This document shows positions 49,878 to 51,043 of a stretch of DNA of 51,043 bases, piece by piece (the first letter of the stretch is position 1; each line of letters opens with the position of its first letter). Under the pieces are notes generated by a model, which saw only the letters and a list, made by a program, of their open reading frames with translations, was not told the DNA's origin and ran no database searches. Source of the DNA: Anaerolineae bacterium (GTDB lineage: Bacteria > Chloroflexota > Anaerolineae > Aggregatilineales > Phototrophicaceae); contig JALOOI010000027.1 of assembly GCA_025454495.1 (NCBI GenBank), forward strand, positions 1-51,043, written 5' to 3'. The translations under genes were made by a program, and so were the position numbers.

Positions 49878-51043
49878 TCATTCGCCCTGTGGGGCCTGCG
49901 CTTCAGCAGCTTCGGCTGCTGCCGGCGTGGCAGCGGGCGCGGCCAGTTCTGGCGCTTCGCCTTTGCCAATCTGTACCAGGCGCTGCATCACCTGTTCATA
50001 CAGCATGTTGTTCAAAACACGGTCGCGCTGTGCTTCCGTGTTCAGGAATTTACGCAGCGAGTCACGCCGATCCGGCTCGATGGCCGTCAGCATGTCTTCC
50101 ATGCGGGCGTTCAAATCGTCTTCACTGACCTTGATTTGCTCTTTCGTGAGCACTTCGCCCAGCACCAGCGAGCGTTTTAAGGAGACTTCCGCCTGCGGCT
50201 GGTACATCTCATAAAGCTGCTCTTTTTTGGTGCCCGTTACCTTCTGGTATTGTTCCAGGGTAATGCCCTGCTGGCGCAGGTTGCCATCCAGGTCTTCCAG
50301 CATTTCTTCGATGCGCTCGGCCAGCATCATTTCCGGGTAGGCGACGGTGGCCTGTTCGGCGATGCGTTCCAGGATGCCTTCGGCAAAGCGATTTTCGGCA
50401 TTCTGGAGGGCTTCTTTGTGCATATTTTCGCGCACACGCTGGCGCAGTTGCAGCAGCGTGAGGGGTTCATCTTCATCTTTGGTCAGCCGCGCCGCGAAAT
50501 CGTCGTTCATCTGTGGCAGCGTCACCACTTCCACTTTTTTCACGGTCACTTCAAAGGTGACTTTGCGCCCGGCAATGTCTTTGAAGGATTCACCTTCCGG
50601 CACATCCAGGTCAAAGGTGATTTTATCGCCCGGGTTCACGCCGACGAGCTTCGCGGCGAAGCCCGGCAGCAGCGGCGGCGCATCTTCGGCCGCGCCGGCG
50701 GTCACAGCAAAATCGTGCCGGTGGAAGAATTCATCGCCTTTGTAGACAATCCCTTTATCATCGTCGTCGTCATCATCGTCATCATCATCGTCGTCGATTT
50801 CGTGCTCATCGGACGATTCATCGTCATCATCGTCGCTGTCATGTTCATCGGACGACTCATCGTCATTATCGTCATCGCTGTCGTGCTCATTGGACGATTC
50901 ATCGTCGTTATCGTCGCTGTCGTGCTCATCGTCATCGCTGTCGCGCTCATCGGACGATTCATCGTCATCATCGTCGCGTTCTTCGCCATCGGCAAAGTGG
51001 CTGTGAATATCCACCGTCACGCGATTACCGGCGATGGCCGCGA
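49878..51043 (-). CDS. tig: trigger factor, N-terminal part cut by window edge
   Basis: The frame is open to the right edge with no stop, so the ribosome-binding N-terminal domain lies outside. The FKBP-type isomerase region starts at the edge ([14 protein letters not shown]) and is interrupted by a roughly 73-residue Asp/Ser/Glu/His repeat (50755-50975). It resumes with [28 protein letters not shown]. The C-terminal chaperone domain follows ([16 protein letters not shown] to [15 protein letters not shown]), with an Ala/Pro-rich tail. Trigger factor binds nascent chains at the ribosome. It heads the tig-clpP-clpX operon. Confidence 0.93.
   Translation of the reverse strand, partial: AAIAGNRVTVDIHSHFADGEERDDDDDESSDERDSDDDEHDSDDNDDESSNEHDSDDDNDDESSDEHDSDDDDDESSDEHEIDDDDDDDDDDDDDKGIVYKGDEFFHRHDFAVTAGAAEDAPPLLPGFAAKLVGVNPGDKITFDLDVPEGESFKDIAGRKVTFEVTVKKVEVVTLPQMNDDFAARLTKDEDEPLTLLQLRQRVRENMHKEALQNAENRFAEGILERIAEQATVAYPEMMLAERIEEMLEDLDGNLRQQGITLEQYQKVTGTKKEQLYEMYQPQAEVSLKRSLVLGEVLTKEQIKVSEDDLNARMEDMLTAIEPDRRDSLRKFLNTEAQRDRVLNNMLYEQVMQRLVQIGKGEAPELAAPAATPAAAEAAEAQAPQGE
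50755..50975. repeat. in-frame Asp-rich trinucleotide and 20-bp repeat in tig
   Basis: The stretch is made of GAT/GAC triplets. Four copies of a 20-base unit begin TCATCGGACG (or TCATTGGACG) at 50806, 50845, 50887 and 50947; offsets of 39, 42 and 60 bases all keep the frame. On the protein they encode ESSDEH, ESSNEH or ESSDER within Asp runs. The array is prone to slippage. Confidence 0.85.

Noticed and set aside
50755-50975. CRISPR array or tandem intergenic repeat
   Set aside because: The repeat is in frame inside tig, offsets are multiples of 3, and spacers are Asp codons rather than unique sequence.

Overview
The window comes from a GC-rich (about 60%) bacterium, most likely a member of the Chloroflexota (Anaerolineae-like). 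No rRNA or marker phylogeny was available, so this is an inference. It rests on lipoproteins and membrane-anchored enzymes with long Thr/Pro/Ser linkers, a TolB-propeller protein with a C-terminal domain I associate with Chloroflexota, a kinase-ATPase-TPR fusion, an RpoC with a long coiled-coil insertion, and near-consensus sigma-70-type promoters. I see no insertion sequence, prophage, CRISPR array or rRNA. The genes look chromosomal and mostly housekeeping.

Layout. 1-4.3 kb: a secreted subtilisin-like protease (cut by the left edge), divergent from a Ser/Thr kinase-AAA-TPR signalling protein. 4.36-4.43 kb: tRNA-Asp on the minus strand with its own promoter and terminator. 4.6-10.1 kb: a plus-strand translation/secretion run (typA, ftsY, a SpoU-type RNA methyltransferase, prfB, a DUF6065-like protein). 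10.1-15.05 kb: rpoC alone (no rpoB), behind two tandem near-perfect promoters and a leader hairpin, ending in a bidirectional terminator. 15.1-16.5 kb: a glycosidase-like lipoprotein, divergent from gyrA (16.7-19.2 kb). 19.2-22.6 kb, minus strand: a SARP/BTAD regulator and the bifunctional (p)ppGpp enzyme Rel. 22.8-26.4 kb, plus strand: cysC-sat (sulfate activation), a frame-disrupted moeA, and a VKOR-type thiol-oxidation protein.

26.4-33.8 kb, minus strand: an S1-domain RNA-binding protein, a lipoprotein, and a three-gene envelope run (PPC-repeat protein, M23 peptidase, TolB-propeller membrane protein). A LysM/L,D-transpeptidase gene diverges from this run at 34.06 kb, so cell-wall or exported functions fill about 7 kb. 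35.2-38.0 kb, minus strand: an HD hydrolase, a fumarase/aspartase-family lyase and a Mn-type superoxide dismutase. A perfect 9-bp inverted repeat lies between sodA and two divergent EamA transporters (38.1-40.1 kb). 40.1-45.9 kb, minus-strand operon: AAA+ ATPase, receiver-domain protein, obg, nadD and a tandem solute-binding protein. 46.0-47.9 kb, plus strand: a metallo-beta-lactamase-fold hydrolase and a secreted alpha/beta hydrolase. 47.9-51.0 kb, minus strand: the classical tig-clpP-clpX proteostasis operon, cut at the right edge.

The strongest oddities are a roughly 73-residue Asp/Ser/Glu/His repeat inside the peptidyl-prolyl isomerase region of trigger factor, a disrupted moeA, an rpoC separated from rpoB behind an unusual leader, the palindrome beside sodA, and a hairpin between the ribosome-binding site and start codon of clpP. 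No complete new multi-gene system could be established from sequence alone. The AAA+ ATPase/receiver pair and the envelope cluster are the best candidates.
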